Positions 35,600 to 44,885 of a DNA stretch of 64,000 nucleotides are shown piece after piece. The stretch comes from Flavobacterium quisquiliarum. Lineage in GTDB: Bacteria > Bacteroidota > Bacteroidia > Flavobacteriales > Flavobacteriaceae. The notes under the pieces were generated by a model. That model saw only the letters and a program-made list of their open reading frames with translations. It made no database searches and had not been told where the DNA came from. A program made the position numbers and the translations under genes. How positions within the stretch are numbered: the first letter of the stretch is position 1; each line of letters opens with the position of its first letter. Location of the stretch: assembly GCF_019308285.1 (NCBI RefSeq), contig NZ_WWEM01000039.1, positions 1 to 64,000 on the forward strand. The letters run 5' to 3'.

Positions 35600-37603
35600 T
35601 TAAATACGCTTTAGAACTATTTTTTCTGTTTGTTTGGCAATCATTCCTTTGTAATAATCTTTTAACATCTCATATTCATCACTGCCAACAATAGCTTTGT
35701 TAATTTGATGTATTATGCTTAATTGTAAAATATTTTCCTCTACAACAATGTTAAACTTAAAACTCCCTACATTGTTCTGCATATTGTAAACTGCTGCTTT
35801 GGGCAGAGTTTCTATTGTGAAGCCATCTGGAATTTTAATCGTTATATTATATTTATCTAAAAATGGAAAACCAAAATCTACAGGATATTCTCTAATTTCC
35901 TGTTTAAAAGGGTTTTTATACTGTGTAAAAAACAACATCGGATTTACGTAAATTTTACCTCCAATTACTTCACACAGATTATTTCCTTTAAATGAATAGG
36001 TCTCAATAATAGGAGCTAGTAAATCTTTCTCATTCGTTCTTAAATATTCACTCACTTCGATTCTCCCACTATTGTTTTCAAGTTTTTCTAAATATTCTTC
36101 TTCTTTTAATTTTTCAAAATTTTCTCTCGATATCATTGCATTATAATCAGAACACTGTCTTCTGGTTTGTCCCGATATTTTGCCTTCAGAATCAATATTA
36201 TAATTTATAAAAACAATATCACTGGATGCTCTCTTTGGCATTAAATCAATTTCCTGAGAAGTTCCATCATTTCTTATTAATCTTCCAATCCAATTCAAAG
36301 CCCTAAGAGGAAGTACGTTAGGCGTTGAATATTTATCCGTAGCATCTAGCAAAACATATCCATTTGGAGTTTCTACAGCTGCTATAACATAATTAAAAGC
36401 ATTTCTGCTTGGAAAAAAAGCAATTCCATTAGAACGTGTACTTACTAAAACGGGGTTTACAGTTAATCCTGAATAACGGAGCATTGCAATCAGCATCAAG
36501 TTAATATCTGCGACATTTCCTGTTTTTTCTTTATAAGTTTTCTTAACTCCGTTATCGCAGCCATATCCGTTAACGCCGTTCCATTTCACATTAGATTTTA
36601 CATGATTTAGAATCGCCAGCATTCTTTCGTCTGTTACATTAATTCCTGCTAATATTTTATTGAGATCTTCTTCAAAATATCCTGTCTTGTTTAATTCTGG
36701 TCCAAAATCATCATATTCATAAATTGTTTTCACAACCGAATTCCAATCTGTAGAATATTCTTTAATCGGCTTGTTTGGAAACCGTACGAATGACAATTCA
36801 TGTTCGATACTTGCTCGATAGTTATTAATATTATTAACATAGTTCTCTTCCTTCAATGCTGGAAAATCGTGTGCTGTATAAGTTATCTCTGTTTCTATAT
36901 AATTTACTTCCTCCTTACGAGTTTCAGTTTGATTCATAAATCCAACTATTGTACTTGTTACGACAATAGATTTTGATCTTGTTGTAGTTGCAATTTTTGG
37001 AAATACATATCCCTTTTGTCTCGGTTTAAAAACATAATATTCTGGATATATCACTTTAAACTCCGAATAATTTACAGGAATAGAAGTCTGAAAATCCCAT
37101 TCTCGAATCATAAAATTACTAGAGGACTTTATTGTATATCGAAATTCGATTACAGAACCTTCTTTTACATTTGGCATTGTAATCTTTTTTTGCGCTGTAT
37201 ATTTTGAAAGTACTTCGTCAAAAACCCCATCGGTTTTAAGCTTTGTCTTTTCTATTTTGCCATTTACCAAATTGTAAGTAACAGCATCTGAAAAAAGGAC
37301 TTTTTCATTTAATGTGTTATTGTAGTACCAAACCTTTTGATTAGCCCAATCATATCCTCCTTTTTTATAAATTTTAATACGAGTTTCTACATCGGTCACC
37401 ATGCAAAAACCTTCATTTTGATCAAATTCTAGTCTAGATATTCCTTTATCATAAAGAATAGCGGCAACAGCAGATGAATCTTTTGGATGCATTTTTTGTT
37501 CAAGCTCTGCAATTGAAACTTTTCCTAATTTAAACTCTTGTGCTGTAATTGCCGAAACGAAGAACAGCAGAAATAGTACACTGAGAAGTTTGGTTAATCT
37601 CAT
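35600..37603 (-). CDS. DUF3857 / transglutaminase-like protein, paralogue 3
   Basis: 667 residues with signal peptide (ends ITAQ, 22). Long identical stretches are shared with paralogue 2, including WNSVVKTIYEYDDFGPELNK. The core again has KTGNVADINLMLIAML and NAFNYVIAAV without Cys and His, keeping LLDAT. The two most similar copies are adjacent, which fits recent tandem duplication. It starts 35 bp after paralogue 4 ends. Exported; function unknown. Confidence 0.83.
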   Translation of the reverse strand: MRLTKLLSVLFLLFFVSAITAQEFKLGKVSIAELEQKMHPKDSSAVAAILYDKGISRLEFDQNEGFCMVTDVETRIKIYKKGGYDWANQKVWYYNNTLNEKVLFSDAVTYNLVNGKIEKTKLKTDGVFDEVLSKYTAQKKITMPNVKEGSVIEFRYTIKSSSNFMIREWDFQTSIPVNYSEFKVIYPEYYVFKPRQKGYVFPKIATTTRSKSIVVTSTIVGFMNQTETRKEEVNYIETEITYTAHDFPALKEENYVNNINNYRASIEHELSFVRFPNKPIKEYSTDWNSVVKTIYEYDDFGPELNKTGYFEEDLNKILAGINVTDERMLAILNHVKSNVKWNGVNGYGCDNGVKKTYKEKTGNVADINLMLIAMLRYSGLTVNPVLVSTRSNGIAFFPSRNAFNYVIAAVETPNGYVLLDATDKYSTPNVLPLRALNWIGRLIRNDGTSQEIDLMPKRASSDIVFINYNIDSEGKISGQTRRQCSDYNAMISRENFEKLKEEEYLEKLENNSGRIEVSEYLRTNEKDLLAPIIETYSFKGNNLCEVIGGKIYVNPMLFFTQYKNPFKQEIREYPVDFGFPFLDKYNITIKIPDGFTIETLPKAAVYNMQNNVGSFKFNIVVEENILQLSIIHQINKAIVGSDEYEMLKDYYKGMIAKQTEKIVLKRI

Positions 37604-37638
37604 TGGTTGGTTTTGGTTGAGTTAGTTTTTATTTTGGG

Positions 37639-39546
37639 TTAATTCTTGGTTAATATTATTTTGGCGTTATCATTTCGGGAAACTTGCTCCATAAACAATC
37701 GATATTCATCATATTCTTTATTTGAATATTTTCCTTTGTTTAGAAACATCGATCTTTTATAGGTTAGTTTGTTAGAATCATTTTTGATGATTTCGGTTTT
37801 ATACTCGCCAAATTTTCCTTTCAGCTCATAATTTTGCGGCAGAAATTCAATGCTGAAACCTGCAGGAAGATTGATTTCGATTTCATCTGTATCTAAATAG
37901 CCACGCTGAATTTGGAATGGATTTTTACGGTTTCTTATTCGTTTTACGTTATCTGAATTTTGGTTAAAAGCATCAACCGTAAAAATCATTTTATTCCCAG
38001 AAATTACTCCATAATTGGATGCTGCTATTTGAACATCTTCTGTAAAACGAATATTCTCTTTATCATTCGTAAAAGTAATTTTACCCAATTTTAGATTGTT
38101 TATATTTCCCCAATAATCCTTGTAATGTTTCTCTTTTTCGTGAGGCTGAAAAGTTTCAACTCTCGATTTAGAAGCATATTGACTACCTTGAGATGCTATT
38201 TTTAAATTACCCGAAAAATCACCGTTTTCATTAATGGTATAAGTTCCTTTACCGTTTTGAGTATTTCCTTTATCCTCATAGATTGTTGTACGAACAATTT
38301 CTCCTCCTTGAGGTTTAACGACCAAAACATCTCTGTCGTCTGTAAAAGTTCCTTGGTAACCAAAAGGATCATCTTGACTTGTACATTCCAGCCATATATA
38401 ATTGTTTCCATTTGGAACCGCTAAAATCATGTGATTGCCTTGCATGGAAACAAAATCAGATTGAATATTTGACTTATAACGATCTCCATACAAAATAGTA
38501 TTATAAGATGGAACATCGACAACTTGTAAAAGTGCTTTTGTATAATTGGATAACGCCTTACAATCTCCGTAGCCTAAACGATCAACATCTGAAGCCAGCA
38601 TAGGTTTCCAACCACCAATACCTACAGCTATATTTACATATCTTGATTTTTTCTGAACATAATCGTAGATAATTTTTGTCTTTTTAACCAAGTCAGTTTC
38701 ATTCCCAACCAAAGCTTTAATCTTAGTTTTAGTTTCTTCCGGCAATGTCGTAGTTCCTGCTAGAATCTTGTCGCCATACCATTTCCCAAAAGCTTCCCAA
38801 GTGGTAGCTGTACCATCAACTCCCTCTAAATGGAAATGTTCCAATCCCATCATTACTTTAGGATAAAGATCTGAAGGATATGGACTGTAATCTTCTGCTT
38901 TTTGAGCCAATATATTATGGGCTTCATAACTAAGTTTCGTATCAGTATCAACTGTTTTTTTTATTTTAAAATCTTCGAACTGAAACTCTTTCTTTTTAAA
39001 ACCTAAATTATTTGGAAAGGATACATTTAAGATGCAATTCTCTACGCTAACATTATAACCGCCTATGAAATACCATCTTGGTATAAAAGCTGTGTTCGAT
39101 GTTTCGATTTCACTGCTATACGCAACTGTAAATGGGTACGTAATTGGGGTATAATCTAAGAAAAGTACACGATTGTCTGAAAAAAGCGTACTGCCACTTG
39201 CTGCACTTTGGTCTTTAAAATCCTTTCGTTTTATTTTTTTAATTTCGTTACCAAATGCATCATATACAACAGCTTCGATACTTTTTATATAGGTTGATTT
39301 ATCGTAATACTCATAACCATCTATTTCATTAAGCCCTTTTTGATTTAAAACGGTAATGACTCTTTGCTTTTTAATATTCATGCTTCGCTGCGAAAGAATA
39401 TTAATATCCATTTGATCTAATCGAAGAACAGCATTTGCATTGTCTTTAAGACTGTCAGAAATTTTAAGAATCGAATAATTATTCTTTTGAGCAAAAGAAT
39501 GAGAGGTAAAAATTAAAAAAAATAATGCGTAACAGAGGTTTTTCAT
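37639..39546 (-). CDS. DUF3857 transglutaminase-like protein with intact triad
   Basis: 635 residues, signal peptide to about residue 20 (HSFAQ). The core resembles active transglutaminase/cysteine-protease folds. LGYGDCKALSNYTKALL provides Cys 329, GNHMILAVP provides His 372, and WLECTSQDD supplies the acidic residue. It is distant in sequence from the three following copies and is the only one of the four that could be catalytic. It is probably the first DUF3857 gene of the leftward cluster after dtd. The natural substrate of this family is unknown. Confidence 0.85.
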   Translation of the reverse strand: MKNLCYALFFLIFTSHSFAQKNNYSILKISDSLKDNANAVLRLDQMDINILSQRSMNIKKQRVITVLNQKGLNEIDGYEYYDKSTYIKSIEAVVYDAFGNEIKKIKRKDFKDQSAASGSTLFSDNRVLFLDYTPITYPFTVAYSSEIETSNTAFIPRWYFIGGYNVSVENCILNVSFPNNLGFKKKEFQFEDFKIKKTVDTDTKLSYEAHNILAQKAEDYSPYPSDLYPKVMMGLEHFHLEGVDGTATTWEAFGKWYGDKILAGTTTLPEETKTKIKALVGNETDLVKKTKIIYDYVQKKSRYVNIAVGIGGWKPMLASDVDRLGYGDCKALSNYTKALLQVVDVPSYNTILYGDRYKSNIQSDFVSMQGNHMILAVPNGNNYIWLECTSQDDPFGYQGTFTDDRDVLVVKPQGGEIVRTTIYEDKGNTQNGKGTYTINENGDFSGNLKIASQGSQYASKSRVETFQPHEKEKHYKDYWGNINNLKLGKITFTNDKENIRFTEDVQIAASNYGVISGNKMIFTVDAFNQNSDNVKRIRNRKNPFQIQRGYLDTDEIEINLPAGFSIEFLPQNYELKGKFGEYKTEIIKNDSNKLTYKRSMFLNKGKYSNKEYDEYRLFMEQVSRNDNAKIILTKN

Positions 39547-39610
39547 TAGTAGGTATTTTCTCCAAATATAATTTTTTTTGAGAAATCCTTAACAAACGTT
39601 TAATAATATT

Positions 39611-40063
39611 TTACTCCCTATTTTTACTGTCTATTAAAATCGTGACAGGACCATCATTTAGGAGTTTTACTTTCATATCTGCACCAAAAATTCCGGTTTG
39701 TATTTTTTTACTAAATTCTTTTTCCAATGTTTTAACAAAGTTCTCATACATCGGAATTGCGAAGTCTGGTTTAGCAGCTTTTATATAAGATGGGCGGTTT
39801 CCTTTTTTGGTAGAAGCATGAAGTGTAAATTGGCTTACAACAATAATATCTCCGTCAATATCTTGAACCGAACAGTTCATGACATCATTTTCGTCTCCAA
39901 AGATTCTCATTTTAATGATTTTTCCAGCAAGCCAGTCAATATCTTCTTGGGTATCGGCATCTTCAATTCCAACTAAAATCAATAAACCTTTTTGTATATC
40001 GGCTGTTTTTTGACCATCGACTGTTACTGATGCTTCTGAAACTCTTTGGATAACTACTTTCAT
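39611..40063 (-). CDS. dtd: D-aminoacyl-tRNA deacylase
   Basis: 150 residues, the full length of the DTD family. The SQFTL motif (VVSQFTLHAST, about 76-86) and the NDGPVTI motif at the end are the two active-site signatures. The enzyme removes D-amino acids and glycine mischarged on tRNA. It lies between rsgA (165 bp upstream) and the DUF3857 array on the same strand. Confidence 0.95.
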   Translation of the reverse strand: MKVVIQRVSEASVTVDGQKTADIQKGLLILVGIEDADTQEDIDWLAGKIIKMRIFGDENDVMNCSVQDIDGDIIVVSQFTLHASTKKGNRPSYIKAAKPDFAIPMYENFVKTLEKEFSKKIQTGIFGADMKVKLLNDGPVTILIDSKNRE

Positions 40064-40228
40064 TTTTATTTTGATCTAAATGCAGCATAATTAATTAGCC
40101 ACAGATTACATGGATTAAAAAGATTCTAAATTTTGGCGTTAGATGTACTGCAGTTCATGTCTACAATAAACAATCATATTCTACTTGAGATTTTTGGAAT
40201 TTGGAGTTTTAGAAAAATTGGAATTTAC

Positions 40229-41206
40229 TTATTTTCTCGTTTCATCACTAGCTGCACGATCTTCACCATAAGTATCTGTGCGGTAATGTTCTTCATCTCC
40301 TTCCAAAATTTTCAGATAACTATTGTAACGAGACCAAGCAATTTCATCTTTTTCTAAAGCCGCTTTTATGGCGCAGTGTGGTTCTTCTTTATGCAAACAA
40401 TTGTTAAACTTACATTGATCTTTCAATTTGAAAAATTCCGGGAAGTAACCACTGATTTCTGATGGTTCCATATCGACAATTCCAAAACCTTTTATCCCTG
40501 GAGTGTCAATAATTCTAGCATCAAACGACAAATCGTACATTTCGGCAAAAGTTGTGGTGTGTTGTCCTTGTTTGCTTTGTTCTGAAATGACAGAAGTTTT
40601 TAAATGAAGACTTGGCTCCATAGCATTTACCAAAGTCGATTTTCCAACTCCCGAATGTCCAGAAAACATGCTTACTTTGCCAATCATCATTTCTTTCAGT
40701 TGGTCAACACCTTTATTTTCTGTTGATGAAATTCGGAGGCATTTATATCCAATTTCCTGATAAATATGCTGGAGATACAATTGATCGTCTAAAGTCTGAT
40801 CGTTTAGTGTATCAATTTTATTAAAAATAAGAATAGCTTCAATCCCGTACGCTTCTGCAGTAACCAAAAAACGATCAATGAAGCTTGTCGTCGTTGGCGG
40901 ATTGTCAATCGTAACCAATAAAAAGACCTGATCAATATTAGAAGCAATAATATGAATCTGCTTAGACAAGTTGACCGATTTACGAACGATATAATTTTTT
41001 CTTTCATGAATATTATGAATCGTACCCGTAATGGCATCCGATGTTTCCTCTAATTCATAATCCACAATATCGCCTACAGCAATAGGATTGGTACTTTTAA
41101 TTCCTTTTATTCTAAATTTCCCTTTCATACGGCATTCCACAAAATCTCCATTTTCAGATTTTACGGTGTACCAACTTCCTGTAGATTTATATACGGTTCC
41201 TGTCAT
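40229..41206 (-). CDS. rsgA: Ribosome small-subunit-dependent GTPase A
   Basis: 325 residues. An N-terminal OB-fold (about 1-70) is followed by a circularly permuted GTPase with NKID (about 131-134), then the P-loop SGHSGVGKSTLVNA, then DTPGIKGFG. The C-terminal zinc finger has CKFNNCLHKEEPHCAI. RsgA helps mature the 30S subunit. A terminator precedes the gene, so it is separated from the aromatic operon and probably begins the leftward transcript that continues into dtd. Confidence 0.95.
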   Translation of the reverse strand: MTGTVYKSTGSWYTVKSENGDFVECRMKGKFRIKGIKSTNPIAVGDIVDYELEETSDAITGTIHNIHERKNYIVRKSVNLSKQIHIIASNIDQVFLLVTIDNPPTTTSFIDRFLVTAEAYGIEAILIFNKIDTLNDQTLDDQLYLQHIYQEIGYKCLRISSTENKGVDQLKEMMIGKVSMFSGHSGVGKSTLVNAMEPSLHLKTSVISEQSKQGQHTTTFAEMYDLSFDARIIDTPGIKGFGIVDMEPSEISGYFPEFFKLKDQCKFNNCLHKEEPHCAIKAALEKDEIAWSRYNSYLKILEGDEEHYRTDTYGEDRAASDETRK

Positions 41207-41326
41207 TCTTTTACTTTAGATTGCTGATTTTAGATTTTAGATTCAAAACCTAAATCTTCGCAAAGATAAATGAATAATTTTAAACATAGCCCAAGGTTTC
41301 AACCGTGAGCTATATTATACAAAACA

Positions 41327-41366
41327 AAAATCCCCATCACTTCTTTCAAAGTAATAGGGATTTTAA
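41327..41366 (-). terminator. Terminator of the aromatic amino acid operon
   Basis: Imperfect hairpin (AAAATCCC ... GGGATTTT with a paired ACTT/AAGT inner part) followed on the minus strand by a T-rich run. It lies 100 bp beyond the DAHP synthase stop and upstream of rsgA. A nearby motif, 'agcccaaggtttcaaccgtgagct' (41288-41311), is an interspersed short repeat. Confidence 0.75.
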
Positions 41367-41465
41367 AAAACAATCTATTTTTAATATTTTGCTATAAGAA
41401 AACTCAAAGTCAAAGTTTAGTATAAACTTAAATTATCTTATATCACTTATAGGATTTAAAGAAAA

Positions 41466-42548
41466 TTATGCGTTGAAAATTTTCTCTTGGTGACCAATAC
41501 TTTCTTGGTGAATTGCTTTGAACATTCTTAAAACGAATTCTTCAGTAAGACCTTTTTTCTCTCCTTCCAAAATCATTTTTCCTAAGATTTCATTCCAACG
41601 GTTGTTTTGAAGAATCGCAACGTTTGCGTCTTTTTTAACCTGACCAATTTCGTCAGCTACTTTCATGCGTTTTCCTAACAACTCTAATAAGTTAGCATCC
41701 AAAACGTCGATGTTAGCTCTTAATTTTTTCATTTTTTGGCTGTACTCGTCTGTAGTATCATCCGTTTTTCTGATAGTCAAATCTTTGATGATTTGTTTCA
41801 AAGCATCTGGAGTAACTTGCTGCGCTGCATCAGACCAAGCGTTGTCTGGATCGATGTGTGTTTCGATGATCATACCATCGTAGTTCAAATCTAAAGCCTC
41901 TTGCGTTACTTCAAAAATCATTTTACGATCTCCAGTAATGTGAGATGGATCGATGATTAATGGTAAATCAGGGAATTTATTTTGTAATTCGATAGCAATC
42001 TGCCATTCTGGAATGTTTCTGTATTTTGTTTTTTCGTAAGTAGAGAAACCTCTGTGGATAACTCCTAATTTCTCGATTCCAGCCATGTGTAAACGCTCAA
42101 CACCACCTAACCATAAAGCTAAATCTGGGTTTACTGGGTTTTTAACCAAAACAATTTTATCAGTTCCTTTTAAAGTATCTGCAATTTCCTGAACTGCGAA
42201 AGGATTTGCCGTTGTACGTGCTCCAACCCATAAAACATCGATATCGTATTCTAAAGCTAATTTACAGTGCGCTGCAGTTGCTACTTCAGTTCCCATTAAT
42301 AAACCAGTTTCAGCTTTTGCTTTTTGTAACCATTTTAATCCGATTTCTCCAATACCCTCAAATCCTCCTGGACGAGTTCTTGGTTTCCAGATTCCAGCTC
42401 TGAAAACACTTACTTTTGAATCTTTCAATTCGTGAGCAATTTTCAAAACCTGATCTTCAGTTTCTGCACTACAAGGTCCAGCTATCACAAGTGGGTGATT
42501 TAAATTGAAATCTTCTAACCACTTTCTCATTTCTTTCTTATTTTCCAT
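41466..42548 (-). CDS. Bifunctional DAHP synthase / chorismate mutase
   Basis: 360 residues in two domains. Residues about 1-260 are a type I KDPS-like DAHP synthase: the PEP-site segments are VIAGPCSAETE, IWKPRTRPGGFEGIGE and LIIDPSHITGDR. Residues about 270-355 are an AroQ-type chorismate mutase (MKKLRANIDVLDANLLELLG). Thus the same chain makes the first compound of the shikimate pathway and turns chorismate to prephenate. The fusion may allow feedback through the mutase domain; this is known for related fusions, not shown here. It is the last gene of the pheA operon, 13 bp after tyrA. Confidence 0.94.
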   Translation of the reverse strand: MENKKEMRKWLEDFNLNHPLVIAGPCSAETEDQVLKIAHELKDSKVSVFRAGIWKPRTRPGGFEGIGEIGLKWLQKAKAETGLLMGTEVATAAHCKLALEYDIDVLWVGARTTANPFAVQEIADTLKGTDKIVLVKNPVNPDLALWLGGVERLHMAGIEKLGVIHRGFSTYEKTKYRNIPEWQIAIELQNKFPDLPLIIDPSHITGDRKMIFEVTQEALDLNYDGMIIETHIDPDNAWSDAAQQVTPDALKQIIKDLTIRKTDDTTDEYSQKMKKLRANIDVLDANLLELLGKRMKVADEIGQVKKDANVAILQNNRWNEILGKMILEGEKKGLTEEFVLRMFKAIHQESIGHQEKIFNA

Positions 42549-42561
42549 TTTATTATAGTTT

Positions 42562-43419
42562 TTACTTTTTAATTGTTAATCCGTTTAATATCTCTTTTAT
42601 TTTATTTGTGCTTTCCATTTCTTCAAAAATGGCGTTGTAATCTTCTTCTTTTAGCAAATCCCTAAACCGACTGAGGTTTGCAATATAAGCTTCTAAAGTT
42701 TCTAGAACATGTTCTTTATTCTGCTTAAAAATAGGTGTCCACATCGCCGGCGAACTTTTTGCTAAACGAACGGTACTTTCAAATCCACTACCCGCCATAT
42801 CAAAAATATCTTGTTCGTCTTTTTCTTTATTCATTACTGTTTTCCCAAGCATAAACGAACTGATGTGCGATAAATGCGAAACGTAAGCAATGTGTTTATC
42901 GTGCGAAGTCGGATCCATATATCGAATTCTCATTCCTATTGAGGTAAAAAGATTCAAGGCTTTCTCCTGCAATTTAAAAGCCGTCTTTTCGACTTCACAG
43001 ATAATGTTTGTTTTTCCTTGAAACAAACCTCTTATTGCTGCCGAAGGCCCAGAAAACTCTGTTCCTGCAATTGGATGTGTGGCGATAAAATTTCTTCTTT
43101 TCGGGTGGCTTGCTACCGCTTCACAAATTGGCTTTTTCGTCGATCCAACTTCAAAAACGATTGTTTTATCTCCTACTGCGTCCAAAACTTTAGGTAAAAC
43201 CGTCAGCGCTACATCTACGGGAACCGAAACAATTACAAAATCGGCTTTTTGTAAATCTTCAAAACTTCCCGCTTCGTCAATAACACCTAAATCAATTGCC
43301 TGCTGCAAATGCTCTTCGTTACTGTCGATTCCTAAAATAGTCGCATCAGGATAACGCCCTTTGATGTCTAACACCATCGAACCGCCAATTAAACCTATTC
43401 CTATTACGTATACTTTCAT
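42562..43419 (-). CDS. tyrA: Prephenate dehydrogenase
   Basis: 285 residues from the ATG at 43419, which directly precedes the NAD-binding strand MKVYVIGIGLIGGSMV. The upstream extension to 43482 runs into a dispersed repeat and I reject it. The catalytic His is in IATHPIAGTEFSGPSAA, and SHLSHISSFMLG is a conserved helix of the C-terminal domain. It oxidises prephenate to 4-hydroxyphenylpyruvate for tyrosine. It lies in the operon pheA-aminotransferase-tyrA-DAHP synthase. Confidence 0.93.
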   Translation of the reverse strand: MKVYVIGIGLIGGSMVLDIKGRYPDATILGIDSNEEHLQQAIDLGVIDEAGSFEDLQKADFVIVSVPVDVALTVLPKVLDAVGDKTIVFEVGSTKKPICEAVASHPKRRNFIATHPIAGTEFSGPSAAIRGLFQGKTNIICEVEKTAFKLQEKALNLFTSIGMRIRYMDPTSHDKHIAYVSHLSHISSFMLGKTVMNKEKDEQDIFDMAGSGFESTVRLAKSSPAMWTPIFKQNKEHVLETLEAYIANLSRFRDLLKEEDYNAIFEEMESTNKIKEILNGLTIKK

Positions 43420-43445
43420 ATTTCTTTTTATTTGAAGCTGTTTCC

Positions 43446-43510
43446 TGCTATCCGCTGTATCTTTTATGGCGAACCCCGCCATAAAAGGATGCCGCTTCTA
43501 TCAGGGCTAG
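43446..43510. repeat. Interspersed repeat with hairpin (copy 2)
   Basis: Contains 'gctgtatcttttatggc' and 'gccataaaaggatgccgcttcta', which pair as a hairpin over GAACCCC. A related element is at 13812-13910. It sits in the aminotransferase-tyrA gap (160 bp) inside an operon. Just after it, at 43540-43570, is a separate hairpin TTCCTGCAAG / CTTGCAGGAA. Confidence 0.7.
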
Positions 43511-43539
43511 GGCTTCTCGTTTTCATAAGAGCTTTACAC

Positions 43540-43570
43540 TTCCTGCAAGGTTTTGAAAAACTTGCAGGAA
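43540..43570. terminator. Hairpin downstream of the aminotransferase gene
   Basis: Perfect 10-bp stem TTCCTGCAAG / CTTGCAGGAA with an A/T-rich loop, 10 bp past the aminotransferase stop. It lacks a strong T-run on the minus strand, so it may attenuate or protect mRNA instead of ending the transcript. Confidence 0.5.
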
Positions 43571-43579
43571 ATCTTAATA

Positions 43580-44725
43580 CTAAAATCGATCTATCGCTTC
43601 CTGTACTTTTTCTTCTTTCACACACAATGAGAATCTGATATAACCTTCGCCGTTGCTTCCAAAAATGGTTCCCGGTGTAATGAAAATATGTTTCTCATAT
43701 AATATTTCGTCAATGAACTTTTCTGCTGATTCGATTCCTTCTGGCAATTTCGCCCAGACAAAAAGTCCAACTCCTTCTTTATACACTTTACAGTTTAACT
43801 TTTCAGCTAATTTCTCCGTTAATTCTCTACGGCGTCTATAAATTTTGTTTTGATCTTCGAACCAAGATTTATCACATTTTAAAGCGGCAATTGCTCCTTT
43901 TTGAATTCCGTAATACATCCCGCTGTCCATGTTGCTTTTTACTTTTAGGACTGCATCGATAATTTCAGGATTTCCTAAAACCATCCCGACTCTCCAGCCT
44001 GCCATGTTAAAGGTTTTGCTTAACGAATTCAATTCTAAAGCTACATCCTTCGCACCTTCAACCTGTAATAAACTCATAGGATTATCATTCAAAACAAAAC
44101 TATACGGATTGTCGTTGATTAATAATATATTGTGTTTTTTAGCAAAAGCAACCAATTTTTCAAATAACGCTAAACTTCCTCTAGCTCCTGTCGGCATGTG
44201 CGGATAACCAAGCCACATAATTTTTACTTTCGAAAGATCCAATTTTTCTAAAGCTTCGAAATCTGGTTCCCATCCGTTTTCTTCTTTCAAATCATAATAA
44301 ACCGGAACTGCTTGAACCAAATTGGTTACCGAAGTATAAGTTGGATAACCTGGATTCGGAATTAAAACATGATCGCCTTCATTTAAAAATGCTAACGAAA
44401 TGTGCATTATTCCTTCTTTCGACCCCATCAATGGCAAAATCTCATTATTCGCATTCACTTCAACACCAAACTGATCTTTATAAAAATCGGCCATCGCTTG
44501 TCTCATTTCCGGTAATCCCTGATAGCTTTGATAACCATGCCCGTTTTCATCTTGAATTGCCGCAGCGACTGCTTCAATTACTGCTTTTGACGGACTCAAA
44601 TCAGGGCTTCCAATTCCCATATTGATGATCGATTTTCCTTCAGACATCAACTGACGAACTTCTCTTAACTTTGAGGAGAAGTAGTATTCTTCAACTGTGT
44701 CTAATCGTTTTGCTGTTGTAATCAT
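43580..44725 (-). CDS. Class I/II aminotransferase of the aromatic operon
   Basis: 381 residues, fold type I PLP enzyme. It has the PLP loop SKEGIMHI, the substrate/PLP motif INDNPYSFVLND, and the Schiff-base lysine in LNSLSKTFNMAGWRVG (about residue 230). The C-terminus has the arginine motif YIRFSLC. Placed between pheA and tyrA, it probably acts on phenylpyruvate and 4-hydroxyphenylpyruvate, or on prephenate. The exact keto acid cannot be told from sequence. Named here only by class. Confidence 0.9.
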   Translation of the reverse strand: MITTAKRLDTVEEYYFSSKLREVRQLMSEGKSIINMGIGSPDLSPSKAVIEAVAAAIQDENGHGYQSYQGLPEMRQAMADFYKDQFGVEVNANNEILPLMGSKEGIMHISLAFLNEGDHVLIPNPGYPTYTSVTNLVQAVPVYYDLKEENGWEPDFEALEKLDLSKVKIMWLGYPHMPTGARGSLALFEKLVAFAKKHNILLINDNPYSFVLNDNPMSLLQVEGAKDVALELNSLSKTFNMAGWRVGMVLGNPEIIDAVLKVKSNMDSGMYYGIQKGAIAALKCDKSWFEDQNKIYRRRRELTEKLAEKLNCKVYKEGVGLFVWAKLPEGIESAEKFIDEILYEKHIFITPGTIFGSNGEGYIRFSLCVKEEKVQEAIDRF

Positions 44726-44761
44726 GATTTATATATTCTCTTTTAGAGTTTCTCTTCTTTT

Positions 44762-44849
44762 TTGTCCTCCTGAGCGAAGTCGAAGGACTTTTATATTTTT
44801 CAATCTCTTTATTAAAATTAAAGGGCTTCGACTTCGCTCAGCCTGACAA
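44762..44849. repeat. Inverted repeat between pheA and the aminotransferase gene
   Basis: Left arm CCTGAGCGAAGTCGAAGG and right arm GCTTCGACTTCGCTCAGCCT form a long stem within the 160-bp operon gap. The unit 'tgagcgaagtcgaagg' is a flavobacterial intergenic repeat type. It could stall RNases or change the downstream expression level; I see no evidence for either. Confidence 0.75.
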
Positions 44850-44885
44850 AAACTTTTAACTTCTAACCTATAACTTTTAACTTTC

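Noticed and set aside
43420..43482. Longer N-terminus of tyrA
   Set aside because: The extension is encoded by the 43446-43510 repeat; the ATG at 43419 directly precedes the NAD-binding strand.
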